Positions 1-9,083 are shown, counted from the first letter of the stretch. The stretch is 64,000 bases of DNA from Spirochaetales bacterium Spiro_12 (GCA_001603165.1 LVBN01000065.1:30030-94029); one strand, 5' to 3'. Made by a program: numbers and translations. The notes: generated by a model not told the origin, from the sequence alone.

Positions 1-674
1 TATCGCGCAAAGAACAGGACGAATTTTCGGCCGAGAGCCACATAAAAGCCCTAAGGGCGATGGAAGAAGGGAGCTTCGACGAAGAGGTTTTGGCGCTGGA
101 AGTCAGGGACAGGAAAACCACCAATTGGGTTAAGAACGAAGAAATTCCGCGGAAAGACATTTCCCTGGAAAAACTCGGGAATCTGCCGCCGGTATTTCTC
201 GGCAACGGCACGATCACGGCTGGAAACAGCTGCGCGTTGTGCGATGCAGCTTCTGCCCTGGTTCTGATGTCGGAAAGAAGGGCCAAGGAATTGGGAGTTA
301 AGCCATTGGCCGAGATACGGTCTTACTCTTACGTGGCGCTCGACCCAAAGCTCATGGGGCTGGGGCCGACGCTGGCCATTCCCGCGGCGCTGAAAAAAGC
401 AGGATTAGAGTTGGGCGATATTGATCTTATAGAGCTGAACGAGGCTTTCGCAGCCCAGGTTATCGCCTGCGACAGGGAGCTTAAAATGGACATGGGCAAG
501 CTCAACGTGAACGGCGGCGCCATAGCTCTCGGACATCCTGTGGGAGCGACGGGCGCTAAGATATTGACGACGCTCCTGTATGCCTTGAAGAAAAGAGACA
601 AAAATTTGGGCCTGGTGAGCCTCTGCATAGGAGGAGGCCAGGGCGTCGCGCTCATCGTGGAACGGGTTAATTGA
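1..674 (+). CDS. Acetyl-CoA acetyltransferase (thiolase), C-terminal part
   Basis: The reading frame is open from base 3 at the window edge, so the gene starts upstream; about 224 residues are present. They cover the C-terminal half of a thiolase: the NEAFAAQ motif, then GGAIALGHPVGATGA with the catalytic His, and near the end CIGGGQG with the second catalytic Cys. Family knowledge: it condenses two acetyl-CoA or cleaves a 3-ketoacyl-CoA in the cytoplasm. It lies 21 bp upstream of a 3-hydroxyacyl-CoA dehydrogenase and is followed by an enoyl-CoA hydratase, so the three form one acyl-CoA operon. The nucleophilic Cys of the N-terminal half is outside the window. Direction of flux (degradation or C4 synthesis) cannot be told. 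Confidence 0.93.
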   Translation, partial: SRKEQDEFSAESHIKALRAMEEGSFDEEVLALEVRDRKTTNWVKNEEIPRKDISLEKLGNLPPVFLGNGTITAGNSCALCDAASALVLMSERRAKELGVKPLAEIRSYSYVALDPKLMGLGPTLAIPAALKKAGLELGDIDLIELNEAFAAQVIACDRELKMDMGKLNVNGGAIALGHPVGATGAKILTTLLYALKKRDKNLGLVSLCIGGGQGVALIVERVN

Positions 675-695
675 CGCGAAAGGGAGGGGGAGAAG

Positions 696-1580
696 ATGAA
701 AACCGTATTTGTGATAGGATCAGGCACGATGGGCAGGGGAATAGCCCAGGTGGCGGCGCAGGCGAAGTACGAAGTATATCTGTCGGATATACAACTCGAT
801 ATTGTCAAGAGAAACATGGATATTGTGGAGGCCGGGCTCCAGCGACAGATAGAAAAAGGAAAAATAACCAAAGGCGAGGTCGGAGACATCCTCGGACGAA
901 TCCAGATGGTCCAGAATTTGGAGAACCTGGAAAAAGCCGATTATGTGATCGAAGCGGTGCTGGAGGATGTGGCGCTGAAGCGGGAAATATTCAAGGAAGC
1001 GGACAGAAAGGCGAAACCGGAAGCCATTCTCGCTTCCAATACGACATCCTGTTCTATTACGGAAATCGCTTCCGCCGTCGCGGCTCCCGAACGCGTGATA
1101 GGCATGCATTTCTTCAATCCTCCAGTCGTGATGCAGCTCGTTGAGCTTATGCCGGGCATCCTCTCTTCCCGAAGGACGGTGGAAAAGGCCAAAGAGTTCG
1201 TCGTCAGCTTGGGCAAAGAAACGGTGACGACGAAAAAAGAAGGCCCGGCGGGCGTGACCAGCCGGATATTGGCCGGACTGCTCAACGAGGCGATATGGGT
1301 GTTGCAGGAGGGAATAGCCTCCGTCGAAGCGATCGATCGGGCCATGGTATTGGGGTGTAATCATAAGATGGGGCCCTTCGCGTTGATTGATTTGATCGGA
1401 GTCGATATTCATTTCGCAAAAACGCAGATGTTGTACAAAAAAACCGGCGACGCTCGATACCGACCCTGCTACCTGCTTGAGCAAATGATGGCGGCGGGCC
1501 TTCTCGGCAAAAAGTCCGGGCGGGGCTTTTACGATTATTCGAAAGACCCTGTCGTTCCCACGGCATTTTTCGATAAATAG
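696..1580 (+). CDS. 3-hydroxyacyl-CoA dehydrogenase (HBD family) with altered active-site residues
   Basis: 294 residues, the usual length of short HBD/HCDH enzymes that interconvert 3-hydroxyacyl-CoA and 3-ketoacyl-CoA with NAD(P). The Rossmann motif GSGTMGRG is at residues 8-15. His138 (GMHFFNPP) and Glu150 align with the catalytic pair of clostridial HBD. The Ser117 position is Thr117 (SNTTS), and the Asn188 position, normally in VVNR, is Ser189 in VTSR. The C-terminal substrate domain ends with KSGRGFYDYSK as in true HBDs. The ATG follows a GGGAGGGGG ribosome site. It sits in an operon with thiolase and crotonase. The family is certain, but the two substitutions leave activity or substrate range open. 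Confidence 0.92.
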   Translation: MKTVFVIGSGTMGRGIAQVAAQAKYEVYLSDIQLDIVKRNMDIVEAGLQRQIEKGKITKGEVGDILGRIQMVQNLENLEKADYVIEAVLEDVALKREIFKEADRKAKPEAILASNTTSCSITEIASAVAAPERVIGMHFFNPPVVMQLVELMPGILSSRRTVEKAKEFVVSLGKETVTTKKEGPAGVTSRILAGLLNEAIWVLQEGIASVEAIDRAMVLGCNHKMGPFALIDLIGVDIHFAKTQMLYKKTGDARYRPCYLLEQMMAAGLLGKKSGRGFYDYSKDPVVPTAFFDK

Positions 1581-1607
1581 CCTGAAAACTTGGGAAGGCG
1601 GTACGCT

Positions 1608-2387
1608 GTGAAAACCACATATGTTGTTTACGAAAAAAAAGACTCCATCGGGCGGCTGACTATCCAACATCCTCCCATGAACACGCTCTGCGACGAAATG
1701 GTGAGCGAACTCGATCGCCTGCTTTCCACGATGGAAAACGACGGCGATCTGAAAGCGCTGGTAATCACGGGAGCGGGGGATAGGGCTTTTATGGCAGGCG
1801 CCGATATCGGAGAGCTGAAACAGAGGAACTTTAAACTAGGGCGCAGTCAGACAAAACGACGACAAGATGTGTACAACAGAATTTCGCATCTTCAGGTTCC
1901 CACGGTGGCCGCCGTCAACGGCTACGCCCTGGGGGCAGGCTTGGAGCTGGCCCTGTGCTGCAGCATAAGGGTCGCCTCGGAAAAAGCGAAGTTCGGGGCG
2001 CCGGAAATCAACTTGGGAATCATCCCCGGAGACGGCGCCACACAACGTCTGCCAAGAATAGTCGGATTGGGCAGGGCCATGCATTTGGTGCTTACCGCCG
2101 AGATAATAAACGCCGCCGATGCCTTGCAATACGGCCTTGTCACAAAGGTGTTTCCCTCCGGCGATTTGGAGGCGGAATCGCAAAACCTGGCCAAGACTTT
2201 GGCGAAAAGGGCGCCGCTCGCCTTAATGTACGCAAAAGATGCGTTGAACAACGCTTTCGATATGTCGCTTTCGGCGGGATTGACGATGGAGTCCTATCTC
2301 CATGCCTTGGCCTGCGCGAGCGGCGATAAAAACGAAGGAGTTGCGGCTTTCCTGGAAAAACGAGAGCCGGTATTTCGAGGGGAATAA
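1608..2387 (+). CDS. Enoyl-CoA hydratase/isomerase (crotonase family)
   Basis: About 259 residues, the usual length of a monofunctional crotonase that hydrates 2-enoyl-CoA to 3-hydroxyacyl-CoA. Both catalytic glutamates are visible, in GAGLELAL and in FGAPEINLG. The oxyanion-hole segments AGADIGEL and NGYALGAGLE are present. The GTG at 1608 is chosen because GGGAAGGCGG lies 7 nt upstream; a TTG at 1590 is in frame but has no ribosome site. It follows the dehydrogenase by 27 bp and completes a thiolase-dehydrogenase-hydratase set acting on C4 or longer acyl-CoAs. No acyl-CoA dehydrogenase or CoA-transferase is visible in the window. Confidence 0.93.
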   Translation: MKTTYVVYEKKDSIGRLTIQHPPMNTLCDEMVSELDRLLSTMENDGDLKALVITGAGDRAFMAGADIGELKQRNFKLGRSQTKRRQDVYNRISHLQVPTVAAVNGYALGAGLELALCCSIRVASEKAKFGAPEINLGIIPGDGATQRLPRIVGLGRAMHLVLTAEIINAADALQYGLVTKVFPSGDLEAESQNLAKTLAKRAPLALMYAKDALNNAFDMSLSAGLTMESYLHALACASGDKNEGVAAFLEKREPVFRGE

Positions 2388-2447
2388 AATCCGCCGAGGG
2401 ATGCGCGGGATACGCACGTTTTAAAGGTCAAAAAATGCGGAGGAAGT

Positions 2448-3722
2448 ATGTTTGAATGGAATGGCAAAACGCAGGCCGGGTTGCCGAGGATCATTTCGGT
2501 AAGGCAGGCGTTCAATACATCCTGCACAAACATTGAAACAACAATTCGCTCGGAATTGAACAAACCAGCGATAAAAAAACATCTGCACCCCGGCCTCAAT
2601 GCCGCCCTCGCTGTCGGCAGCCGCGGCATCGGAAGAATCGACGCGATTGTCCGATCCGTCGCTGAAGAACTCAAAAGCCAGGGGCTCAATGTATTTATCG
2701 TTCCCTCGATGGGAAGTCACGGCGGCGCGACGGCGGAAGGCCAGGCCGCCTATTTGGCGGGCTACAATATAACCGAAGAGACGATGGGCGTTCCCATTCG
2801 ATCTTCGATGGAAGTCGTCGAACTCGGCGAGGTCGAAAAGGGAGTGCCGATTTATTTCGACAAACTCGCCTTTGAAAAGGCCGATTTGATAATTCCCATC
2901 AACCGGGTCAAATGCCACACAGCTTTTAGAGGGACCGTGGAAAGCGGATTATACAAGATGCTGGCGATTGGCATGGGCAACCATATCGGCGCCTCGGCTA
3001 TCCATAGCTTGGGTTTCGCCCGTTTCAGGGAACTAATCCCCAAGGCGGGGGAATTTATTCTGGAGCGCGTATCTTCCGTAAAATTTGGGGTGGCTGTCGT
3101 CGAAAACGCCGAAGACTTGCCGTATTTGATCGAGGCGGTCCCCTCCGCCGAATTCAAAACCCGCGAGCCGGAGCTTTTGAAACTATCCTGGTCCCTCATG
3201 CCTCGCTTGGATTTTAAAAAGATAGATCTTCTCGTCGTCGGGGAATTAGGCAAAAATATTTCCGGCGCCGGCCTCGATCCAAACGTGACGGGGCGGTTTT
3301 GGATGACCCACATGGAAGACGGCCCTTTGCTGTGCGAAAGGATCGTCCTGCTCGACCTGACTATGGAATCCCACGGGAACGCCATGGGAGTGGGAATGGC
3401 GGATGCGATAACCAGAAAGCTGCTGGACAAGATTGATTTCCACGCTACCTACACGAACGCGATAACAGCGGGCAGGATCGAAAAGGCACGCATCCCCATG
3501 GTGATGAAAGACGATCGCGACGCCATAAAAATAGCGTTGCAGGCGATAGGGCTGGCGCCGGGACAAAAACCCCGGGTAGTCATCATAAAAAATACCCTGG
3601 AGCTGGAGCACATCTACGTATCCGAAGGATTGGCCGAAGAAGCTCGCATGCACAACAGCTTGGAAATAATGGGCGATCCGCAAGACATGGTTTTCGACGA
3701 GGCGGGGAACCTGATTTTATAA
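2448..3722 (+). CDS. DUF2088 / lactate-racemase (LarA) N-domain-like protein
   Basis: 424 residues with features of the DUF2088 family related to the N-terminal domain of nickel-pincer lactate racemase. These include the early VGSRGIGR segment (about residues 57-64), PSMGSHGGATAEG (about 86-98) and a conserved INRVKCHT segment near residue 150. No signal peptide or membrane segment is seen. Members have been proposed to racemise, epimerise or hydrate 2-hydroxyacids, but this paralogue's reaction is unknown. It lies 60 bp downstream of the crotonase on the same strand, so a role on a hydroxyacid linked to the acyl-CoA genes is inferred. No larB, larC or larE cofactor genes are in the window. 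Confidence 0.75.
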   Translation: MFEWNGKTQAGLPRIISVRQAFNTSCTNIETTIRSELNKPAIKKHLHPGLNAALAVGSRGIGRIDAIVRSVAEELKSQGLNVFIVPSMGSHGGATAEGQAAYLAGYNITEETMGVPIRSSMEVVELGEVEKGVPIYFDKLAFEKADLIIPINRVKCHTAFRGTVESGLYKMLAIGMGNHIGASAIHSLGFARFRELIPKAGEFILERVSSVKFGVAVVENAEDLPYLIEAVPSAEFKTREPELLKLSWSLMPRLDFKKIDLLVVGELGKNISGAGLDPNVTGRFWMTHMEDGPLLCERIVLLDLTMESHGNAMGVGMADAITRKLLDKIDFHATYTNAITAGRIEKARIPMVMKDDRDAIKIALQAIGLAPGQKPRVVIIKNTLELEHIYVSEGLAEEARMHNSLEIMGDPQDMVFDEAGNLIL

Positions 3723-3729
3723 ATCCTTT

Positions 3730-3750
3730 TCGACTCCAGTCGATTTTCAG
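3730..3750 (+). terminator. Weak candidate terminator
   Basis: A short TCGAC/GTCGA stem with a 4-nt loop is followed by TTTT, just after the DUF2088 stop and before a convergent gene. The stem is only 5 bp, so this is tentative. A second small hairpin (CGCCC/GGGCG) lies at about 3768-3782. Confidence 0.3.
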
Positions 3751-3829
3751 CCCGGCTTTCAAAACGTTCGCCCGTTTTGGGCGTTATGAAGTGATAATTC
3801 TTGCTGGAAAACACCCAATCGCAATGCCC

Positions 3830-5089
3830 CTAGGTCGATTCTACCAGCAGATCGCAAATAACACCTACGTATATTTTTGCCGCATTTATTACATCGACTA
3901 TATCCACATCCTCATTGTATGAATGGATACCTTCCGTATTAGAAGGGCCATATTGCAGGGTAGGTATTCCTTTTAAGCGATAGTATCTGGCGTCGCTGGA
4001 TGCCCACTGATATGCGGGAATAACCCGCTTATTCCACACTGACTCCGCATTTTTCACTAGGGTTTTGACGATAGGTTCTGATACTTCCGTGAAATTCGCT
4101 TCGCTGGTTTCGTATTTATAACCCACCTTGTCGAGGTTTAGTTCATGCAGTAATCCTTCGAAATTGGAAATAAGTTCTTCAGAACTCAGACCAATGGGGA
4201 TTCTGATATCGATGTCCGTTTCGCAAAGATCGGGAACCATATTAACTTTCGTTCCACCCTTTATAATGCCCGGATTGACAGTCACTGAATCGATCACATT
4301 CCCCACCCCCGGCCTAGCAAGCTTTGCTTCGGCCATATCTTTGGAATCGATGAGCACTTGGTGCTGGGTCGGTGAATAGCTTCCTTTGATTTTTCGAAGT
4401 TCATCGATATGGCTTAGAATTTTCATTGTTTTTAAAATTGCATTTTCGCCGACATAGTTTCCTATGCTCCCGTGAGCTGCCTTGCCCGCTACGCTTAAAT
4501 GTATCCGTACCTGACCTTTCTGCCCTACTTCGCAGGTATCGGCCCCTGTTGGTTCTGCAACAAGACACACGAAGGCATTATCTGCGTATCCGTTCTCCAC
4601 GAGCCATTTTGTCCCGAAAGACCCCCCGGTTTCTTCGTCTGGAACGACATGGATTTCTACTCTGCCGTTTAATGGGACTTTTTCGTCATGCACCAGAGCC
4701 ATCGTAAATAAAGCTGCCCCGAGTCCGCATTTCATGTCTGAGGTGCCTCGGCCCCGTATTGCGGAAGAGGTTATTTCTCCGCCATATGGATCAAAATTCC
4801 ATCGTGATTTATCTCCGGCGGGGACGACATCGCAATGACCATTGAAAACAAGTGAAGGCCCTTCGCCTATCCCTGCGACTATGCTCGGATATTTAGAATC
4901 AGGGCCGACAAGCTTATGCTTTATTCCTTTATTGCTCAGATAATTTTGTATAAACAAGACTATATCATCAACGTTCCCCGGAGGATTCTCGCTCGGGATT
5001 TTCACCATATCGGAGCAAAGCTTGATTAATTCCTCACTTCTTTTGTCGATACTAGCCCAAAGCGTTTCTTTAATGGATAGTGCTGCCAT
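3830..5089 (-). CDS. M20 family metallopeptidase (ArgE/DapE/carboxypeptidase G2 type)
   Basis: 419 residues from an ATG preceded by AGGAG; a longer in-frame extension to 5206 is rejected because it has no ribosome site and would overlap dppF. Metal-site motifs of M20 enzymes are seen: NGHCDVVP (His85, Asp87), TSDMKCG (Asp118, bridging) and PDEETGG (Glu152/Glu153). The dimerisation lid lies in the middle. Such enzymes hydrolyse N-acyl amino acids, succinyl-diaminopimelate or dipeptides in the cytoplasm. It is the last gene of the dppABCDF operon, 32 bp after dppF, so it most likely hydrolyses the imported peptide or acylated amino acid. The exact substrate is not deducible. Confidence 0.9.
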   Translation of the reverse strand: MAALSIKETLWASIDKRSEELIKLCSDMVKIPSENPPGNVDDIVLFIQNYLSNKGIKHKLVGPDSKYPSIVAGIGEGPSLVFNGHCDVVPAGDKSRWNFDPYGGEITSSAIRGRGTSDMKCGLGAALFTMALVHDEKVPLNGRVEIHVVPDEETGGSFGTKWLVENGYADNAFVCLVAEPTGADTCEVGQKGQVRIHLSVAGKAAHGSIGNYVGENAILKTMKILSHIDELRKIKGSYSPTQHQVLIDSKDMAEAKLARPGVGNVIDSVTVNPGIIKGGTKVNMVPDLCETDIDIRIPIGLSSEELISNFEGLLHELNLDKVGYKYETSEANFTEVSEPIVKTLVKNAESVWNKRVIPAYQWASSDARYYRLKGIPTLQYGPSNTEGIHSYNEDVDIVDVINAAKIYVGVICDLLVEST

Positions 5090-5121
5090 TCTTATCTCCT
5101 GAATACTATGATCATATAAAA

Positions 5122-6099
5122 TTATAGGGAAAGCTCTTCCGCCCTCCAGCAGGCTACCGCCCTGCCTGACTCTATAGTTTTGAAAACTGGAGTATCGGTG
5201 AGGCACTTTTCAATACAGTATTCGCAACGCAACGCGAACCTGCAGCCGGGTTTCGGTTCTATTGGCGACCCGATTTCGCCCTTCAGAATCGTCATTGTCT
5301 CGTCGGTCTTGGATTCTATTTTAGGTATTGCAGATATAAGTGCGTGACTGTAGGGGTGATATTGATGGGCAAATAGGTCCTTAGCCGGCGACAACTCAAT
5401 GATTTGTCCGAGATACATAACCGCGATTTCATCGGATATATGTTTTACCACCGCCATATCATGGGTAACGAACATATAGGTTAGTCCGAGCCTATCTTGC
5501 AGGTCTTGCATTAAATTGAGAATCTGGGCTTGAACGGATACGTCAAGCGAAGAAACAGGTTCGTCGCAGACAATGAATTGCGGTTCGAGGGCCAATGCTC
5601 GTGCAATCCCGATGCGTTGGCGTCTTCCTCCATCGAGTTCATGCGGGTACGATGAGGATAAGCGGTCCTCCAGCTCGACCATTTCCATTAGTTTTTGAAC
5701 CTGCTTCAATAATTCTTTTTTTCCTGAAACCCGTTTGTGAATTATCAGCGGTTCTGCGATTATAGAAGCTACGGACATTCTAGGATCGAGGGATGAATAT
5801 GGATCCTGGAAAATAATCTGCATTTTCTCCCGCATGATTCTTAACTTGTTTTTTTCGAGCGAAGTGATATCAATACCGTTGAATACGACGGAACCGCTTG
5901 TCGGCTCGATCAAACGAAGAATTGCCCGACCGGTGGTTGTTTTTCCGCAGCCGGATTCTCCTACTACACCGAGAGTTTTGCCTTCTTGGATAGCGAAACT
6001 GACATCGTCTACTGCGTGAAGCATACCTCTGGGGGTGGTAAAGTATTTTTTGAGGTTTTTCACCTGGAGAATTGGTATCATATCGCTGTGATTATTCAT
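5122..6099 (-). CDS. dppF: Oligopeptide/dipeptide ABC transporter ATP-binding protein (DppF/OppF type)
   Basis: 325 residues. Walker A GESGCGKTTTGR lies near residue 40, Walker B FIVCDEPVSSLD near 175, followed by the H-loop FVTHD. The C-terminal Cys-rich oligopeptide-transporter extension (CRFALRCEYCIEKC) is present. The ABC signature reads LDGGRRQ instead of LSGGQRQ, so the usual Ser is Asp. The ATG at 6099 has GGGGGC upstream and overlaps the end of dppD by 8 nt; the longer ATG at 6129 lies deep inside dppD. It pairs with DppD to energise DppBC. Confidence 0.92.
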   Translation of the reverse strand: MNNHSDMIPILQVKNLKKYFTTPRGMLHAVDDVSFAIQEGKTLGVVGESGCGKTTTGRAILRLIEPTSGSVVFNGIDITSLEKNKLRIMREKMQIIFQDPYSSLDPRMSVASIIAEPLIIHKRVSGKKELLKQVQKLMEMVELEDRLSSSYPHELDGGRRQRIGIARALALEPQFIVCDEPVSSLDVSVQAQILNLMQDLQDRLGLTYMFVTHDMAVVKHISDEIAVMYLGQIIELSPAKDLFAHQYHPYSHALISAIPKIESKTDETMTILKGEIGSPIEPKPGCRFALRCEYCIEKCLTDTPVFKTIESGRAVACWRAEELSL

Positions 6100-7087
6100 T
6101 TGCCGCCCCCATCGTATTGGGAATAACACCTTCGTGCATCAGGCACATGACACGTCTATCGGAAATTTTCGAGACTATCGGAGCTTGCACAGAGCATTCT
6201 TCCTTGGCATATGGGCAACGTGGTTTGAAGATGCAACCGCTTGGAACTATGGAAGGATCGGGCATCATCCCCCGAATGGGAATCAAACGCTCTTTCTCCA
6301 CCTCTATACGGGGTATGGAGTTTAAAAGACCTTCCGTATACGGATGTAAGGGTTTCGAGAAAACGTCGCGGAGAGCCCCGAATTCGACAATCCTGCCTGC
6401 ATACATGATTGCCACATTCTCGCAAACCTGCGCTACGACTCCGAGATTGTGGCTTATCAATATCAGGCTCGTGTCCAGCTCGTTTTTCAGCTCTTTGATC
6501 ATTTTGAGCACTTGAGCTTGAATCGTAACGTCCAGCGCGGTAGTTGGCTCGTCGGCGATCAATAATTCCGGATTGCATGCCAACGCGATCGCAATAATTA
6601 CCCGCTGTTTCATGCCGCCCGAGAATTGGTGGGGATATTCATTCATTCGCCCTCTTGGTATTCCTACCATTTCAAGCATATCCCCGGCTTTTTTCTGTGC
6701 TTCGTTCTTATTCGAGGTTCCGTGTATCTCAAGGACCTCCGCGATCTGGTCGCCTACGGTAATTATCGGGTTCAGCGATGTCATCGGATCCTGGAAAATC
6801 ATCGATATCTTACTGCCCCTGATGTCTCTCATTTCTTCTTCTGAAAGGAGTGTAAGATCTTTTCCTTCGAATAAAATACTCCCTTTAATTATCTTCCCGG
6901 TAAGTTTCGGCAATAACCCCATTATTGAATAGGCGGTCGTTGTTTTGCCGGCGCCTGATTCCCCAACAAGTCCTATACTGCCTCCGCGCGCGAGTTCGAG
7001 GCTAATGCCATTGACAGCATGAATGATATTATTGTCGGTGATGTATTGCGTCGTGAGATTATTTATTGAAAGCAATAGTGATTCCAT
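6092..7087 (-). CDS. dppD: Oligopeptide/dipeptide ABC transporter ATP-binding protein (DppD/OppD type)
   Basis: 331 residues with Walker A GESGAGKTTTAYS near residue 40, Q-loop FQDPMTSLNP, signature FSGGMKQR, Walker B LLIADEPTTALD and the C-terminal CIFKPRCPYAKEEC motif typical of the OppD/DppD group. A good AAGGTG ribosome site precedes the ATG. It starts 9 bp after dppC and overlaps dppF by 8 nt, so translation is probably coupled. It forms the ATPase heterodimer with DppF. The canonical signature here contrasts with the LDGG variant of its partner. Confidence 0.93.
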   Translation of the reverse strand: MESLLLSINNLTTQYITDNNIIHAVNGISLELARGGSIGLVGESGAGKTTTAYSIMGLLPKLTGKIIKGSILFEGKDLTLLSEEEMRDIRGSKISMIFQDPMTSLNPIITVGDQIAEVLEIHGTSNKNEAQKKAGDMLEMVGIPRGRMNEYPHQFSGGMKQRVIIAIALACNPELLIADEPTTALDVTIQAQVLKMIKELKNELDTSLILISHNLGVVAQVCENVAIMYAGRIVEFGALRDVFSKPLHPYTEGLLNSIPRIEVEKERLIPIRGMMPDPSIVPSGCIFKPRCPYAKEECSVQAPIVSKISDRRVMCLMHEGVIPNTMGAANE

Positions 7088-7096
7088 GGTTGCACC

Positions 7097-8026
7097 TTAA
7101 CGCTTGAGCTTTGGATCCAGGGCGTCTCTTAAACCGTCGCCGATCAAATTGTAGGCAAGTATTACCGTCATGATCGCCAACCCAGGGAAAAGTAGTGTAT
7201 GGGGAGCATAACTTATGTAAGAACGCGCGTCTGAAAGCATATTTCCCCATTCCGGTGATGGAGGCTGAATTCCAAGCCCCAAGAAGGACAACGATGTCGC
7301 AGAGAGGATGGATTGGGCAATTCCTAGGGTAGCTTGTACAATAATCGGTGCCATGCAATTCGGCATTATATGTCTGGCAATGATGCGAAAATCCCTTGCT
7401 CCCAGGGCTTTGGCGGCTTCAATGAATTCTTGGTTCTTTACTGTCAATACGGACGCTCTCATCAGCCTTACGAAAGCGGGGATGGATGTTATCCCGATGG
7501 CCAATAGAAGGTTTTGAAAACTCGGACCAAGAGCAGCGACAATAGCCAGAGCGAATAGTATGTTCGGTATAGCTAAAAGGATATCGGTACTCCTCATGAT
7601 GATCGATTCAACCCTGCCTCCGTAATACCCAGCGATCGCTCCAAGTGCGGAGCCGACAACGCATGCAAACGCAATTGTCGAAAAGCCGATAATCATGGAA
7701 ATACGGGCACCGTGTATGATTCTTCCCAGAATATCCCTGCCGAAGTTATCAGCGCCAAGGACGTAGAAGTGGTTGGTGAAGTTGTCCTTGTATTCTATTT
7801 CCGCACTGGTAAAAGGTTCGGCGAACGCATTTGATATTTGATTTTGTGTTATAAAGTCGTACGAAAAGAAAACATCGGCAAAAATCGCCATTAAAATGTA
7901 AAGCACCACTATGAGTAATCCGGCGACGGCGAGCTTATTCTTTCTGTATCTTCTCCAAAACTCTTCGAAGGCGGTTTTCCTTTTGCCAGTGCTCGCTATT
8001 TGTGATATAAAATTATTATTGTCCAT
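7097..8026 (-). CDS. dppC: Dipeptide/oligopeptide ABC transporter permease (DppC type)
   Basis: About 309 residues. A cytoplasmic N-terminus ends in FWRRYRKNKLAVAGL, followed by the first membrane helix and an external loop. The DppC/OppC core contains LGADNFGRDILGRI, GAIAGYYGGRV, the EAA loop (EAAKALGARDFRIIARHIMPN) and a last helix near LAYNLIGDGLRD. The start at 8026 has GGAG 6 nt upstream; ATG 8041 is an in-frame alternative immediately after the dppB stop. It forms the inner-membrane channel with DppB. Confidence 0.92.
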   Translation of the reverse strand: MDNNNFISQIASTGKRKTAFEEFWRRYRKNKLAVAGLLIVVLYILMAIFADVFFSYDFITQNQISNAFAEPFTSAEIEYKDNFTNHFYVLGADNFGRDILGRIIHGARISMIIGFSTIAFACVVGSALGAIAGYYGGRVESIIMRSTDILLAIPNILFALAIVAALGPSFQNLLLAIGITSIPAFVRLMRASVLTVKNQEFIEAAKALGARDFRIIARHIMPNCMAPIIVQATLGIAQSILSATSLSFLGLGIQPPSPEWGNMLSDARSYISYAPHTLLFPGLAIMTVILAYNLIGDGLRDALDPKLKR

Positions 8027-8042
8027 GTTTTTCTCCGCCATA

Positions 8043-9059
8043 TCACTTGCTCTTTCCCAACGAATTATTGATCTTGATTTTCGCAATGCCTTCATATTGA
8101 GCTCTGATACGAGGGTCGATAAATGCATACACTATATCGACTACCAAATTAACCAAGGCAAAAACGATTGCGACGAAAACAACAGAAGCGAGTATTTGCG
8201 GAGTATCCTTTCTCTGGATGGCATCGACCATTATCGTGCCGATTCCAGGATATGAAAAAACTGTTTCTGTAAGCACTGCTCCGACCAACAATTGTCCGAC
8301 CTGAAGTCCGATTACGGTTACAACCGGAATAAGGGCGTTGTTCAATGCGTGTCTTCTTATTACTTTTTTTTCTTCGAGCCCCTTCGCCCTGGCCGTACGA
8401 ATATAATCCTGGCGAATGATTTCAAGCATCGATGATCGTGTCATCCGGGCTTGTACCGCTGTATTCATTGTCGCCAGGGTAATTACCGGCAATACGAGGG
8501 ATTTTAAATTGTTGGGATTGGCCAATGATGGAAATATCTTTAATTGCACCGAGAATATCCATATTAAGATCATGCCAAGCCAGAATGCCGGCATCGAAAG
8601 ACCCAGGAGAGACAGGATCGAAACTATCATATCCGGCACCGAATACTGATGGGTCGCAGAAATTATCCCAGCAGGAATCGACAACAGGACGGATAGGAGT
8701 AAGGCAAATAAAGACAATAATGCGGTATTCGGGAATCGTTCCAATATTGTTCGGAATACCGGCCTGTTTGAAACGTAAGATCTACCGAGATCAAGCGCGA
8801 GCAGGCCTTTGTAACTAAAAGAAGAATCATCGCTCGGGCTTTTGAACCCGAATAGAAAGTGGAAATATTGCTTTATAAAGGGCTCGTCAAGTCCCATGAA
8901 ATGGCGCATCTGGGCGATGTCCGCCTCTGTGGCATCCTGGGGGAGAATCATGCGCGCAGGATCTCCTGGAGCTATATAAGTTAGGGAAAAGACGATAAAT
9001 GTAACGCCAAGGAGTACTGGAATTATCATTAAAAGGCGTCTGAGAATATACTTGACCAT
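8043..9059 (-). CDS. dppB: Dipeptide/oligopeptide ABC transporter permease (DppB type)
   Basis: 338 residues, normal length. The N-terminus MVKYILRRLLMIIPVLLGVT is the standard first helix of DppB/OppB, followed by SLTYIAPGDPA, a periplasmic loop and the EAA loop (RTARAKGLEEKKVIRRHALNNALIPV). The end DPRIRAQYEGIAKIK also fits. A ribosome site AAGGA precedes the ATG. It is separated from dppA by an 81-bp spacer with a strong hairpin, which would allow more binding protein than permease to be made. Confidence 0.93.
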   Translation of the reverse strand: MVKYILRRLLMIIPVLLGVTFIVFSLTYIAPGDPARMILPQDATEADIAQMRHFMGLDEPFIKQYFHFLFGFKSPSDDSSFSYKGLLALDLGRSYVSNRPVFRTILERFPNTALLSLFALLLSVLLSIPAGIISATHQYSVPDMIVSILSLLGLSMPAFWLGMILIWIFSVQLKIFPSLANPNNLKSLVLPVITLATMNTAVQARMTRSSMLEIIRQDYIRTARAKGLEEKKVIRRHALNNALIPVVTVIGLQVGQLLVGAVLTETVFSYPGIGTIMVDAIQRKDTPQILASVVFVAIVFALVNLVVDIVYAFIDPRIRAQYEGIAKIKINNSLGKSK

Positions 9060-9083
9060 GTGAGATCCTTTTAAGATATCTCC

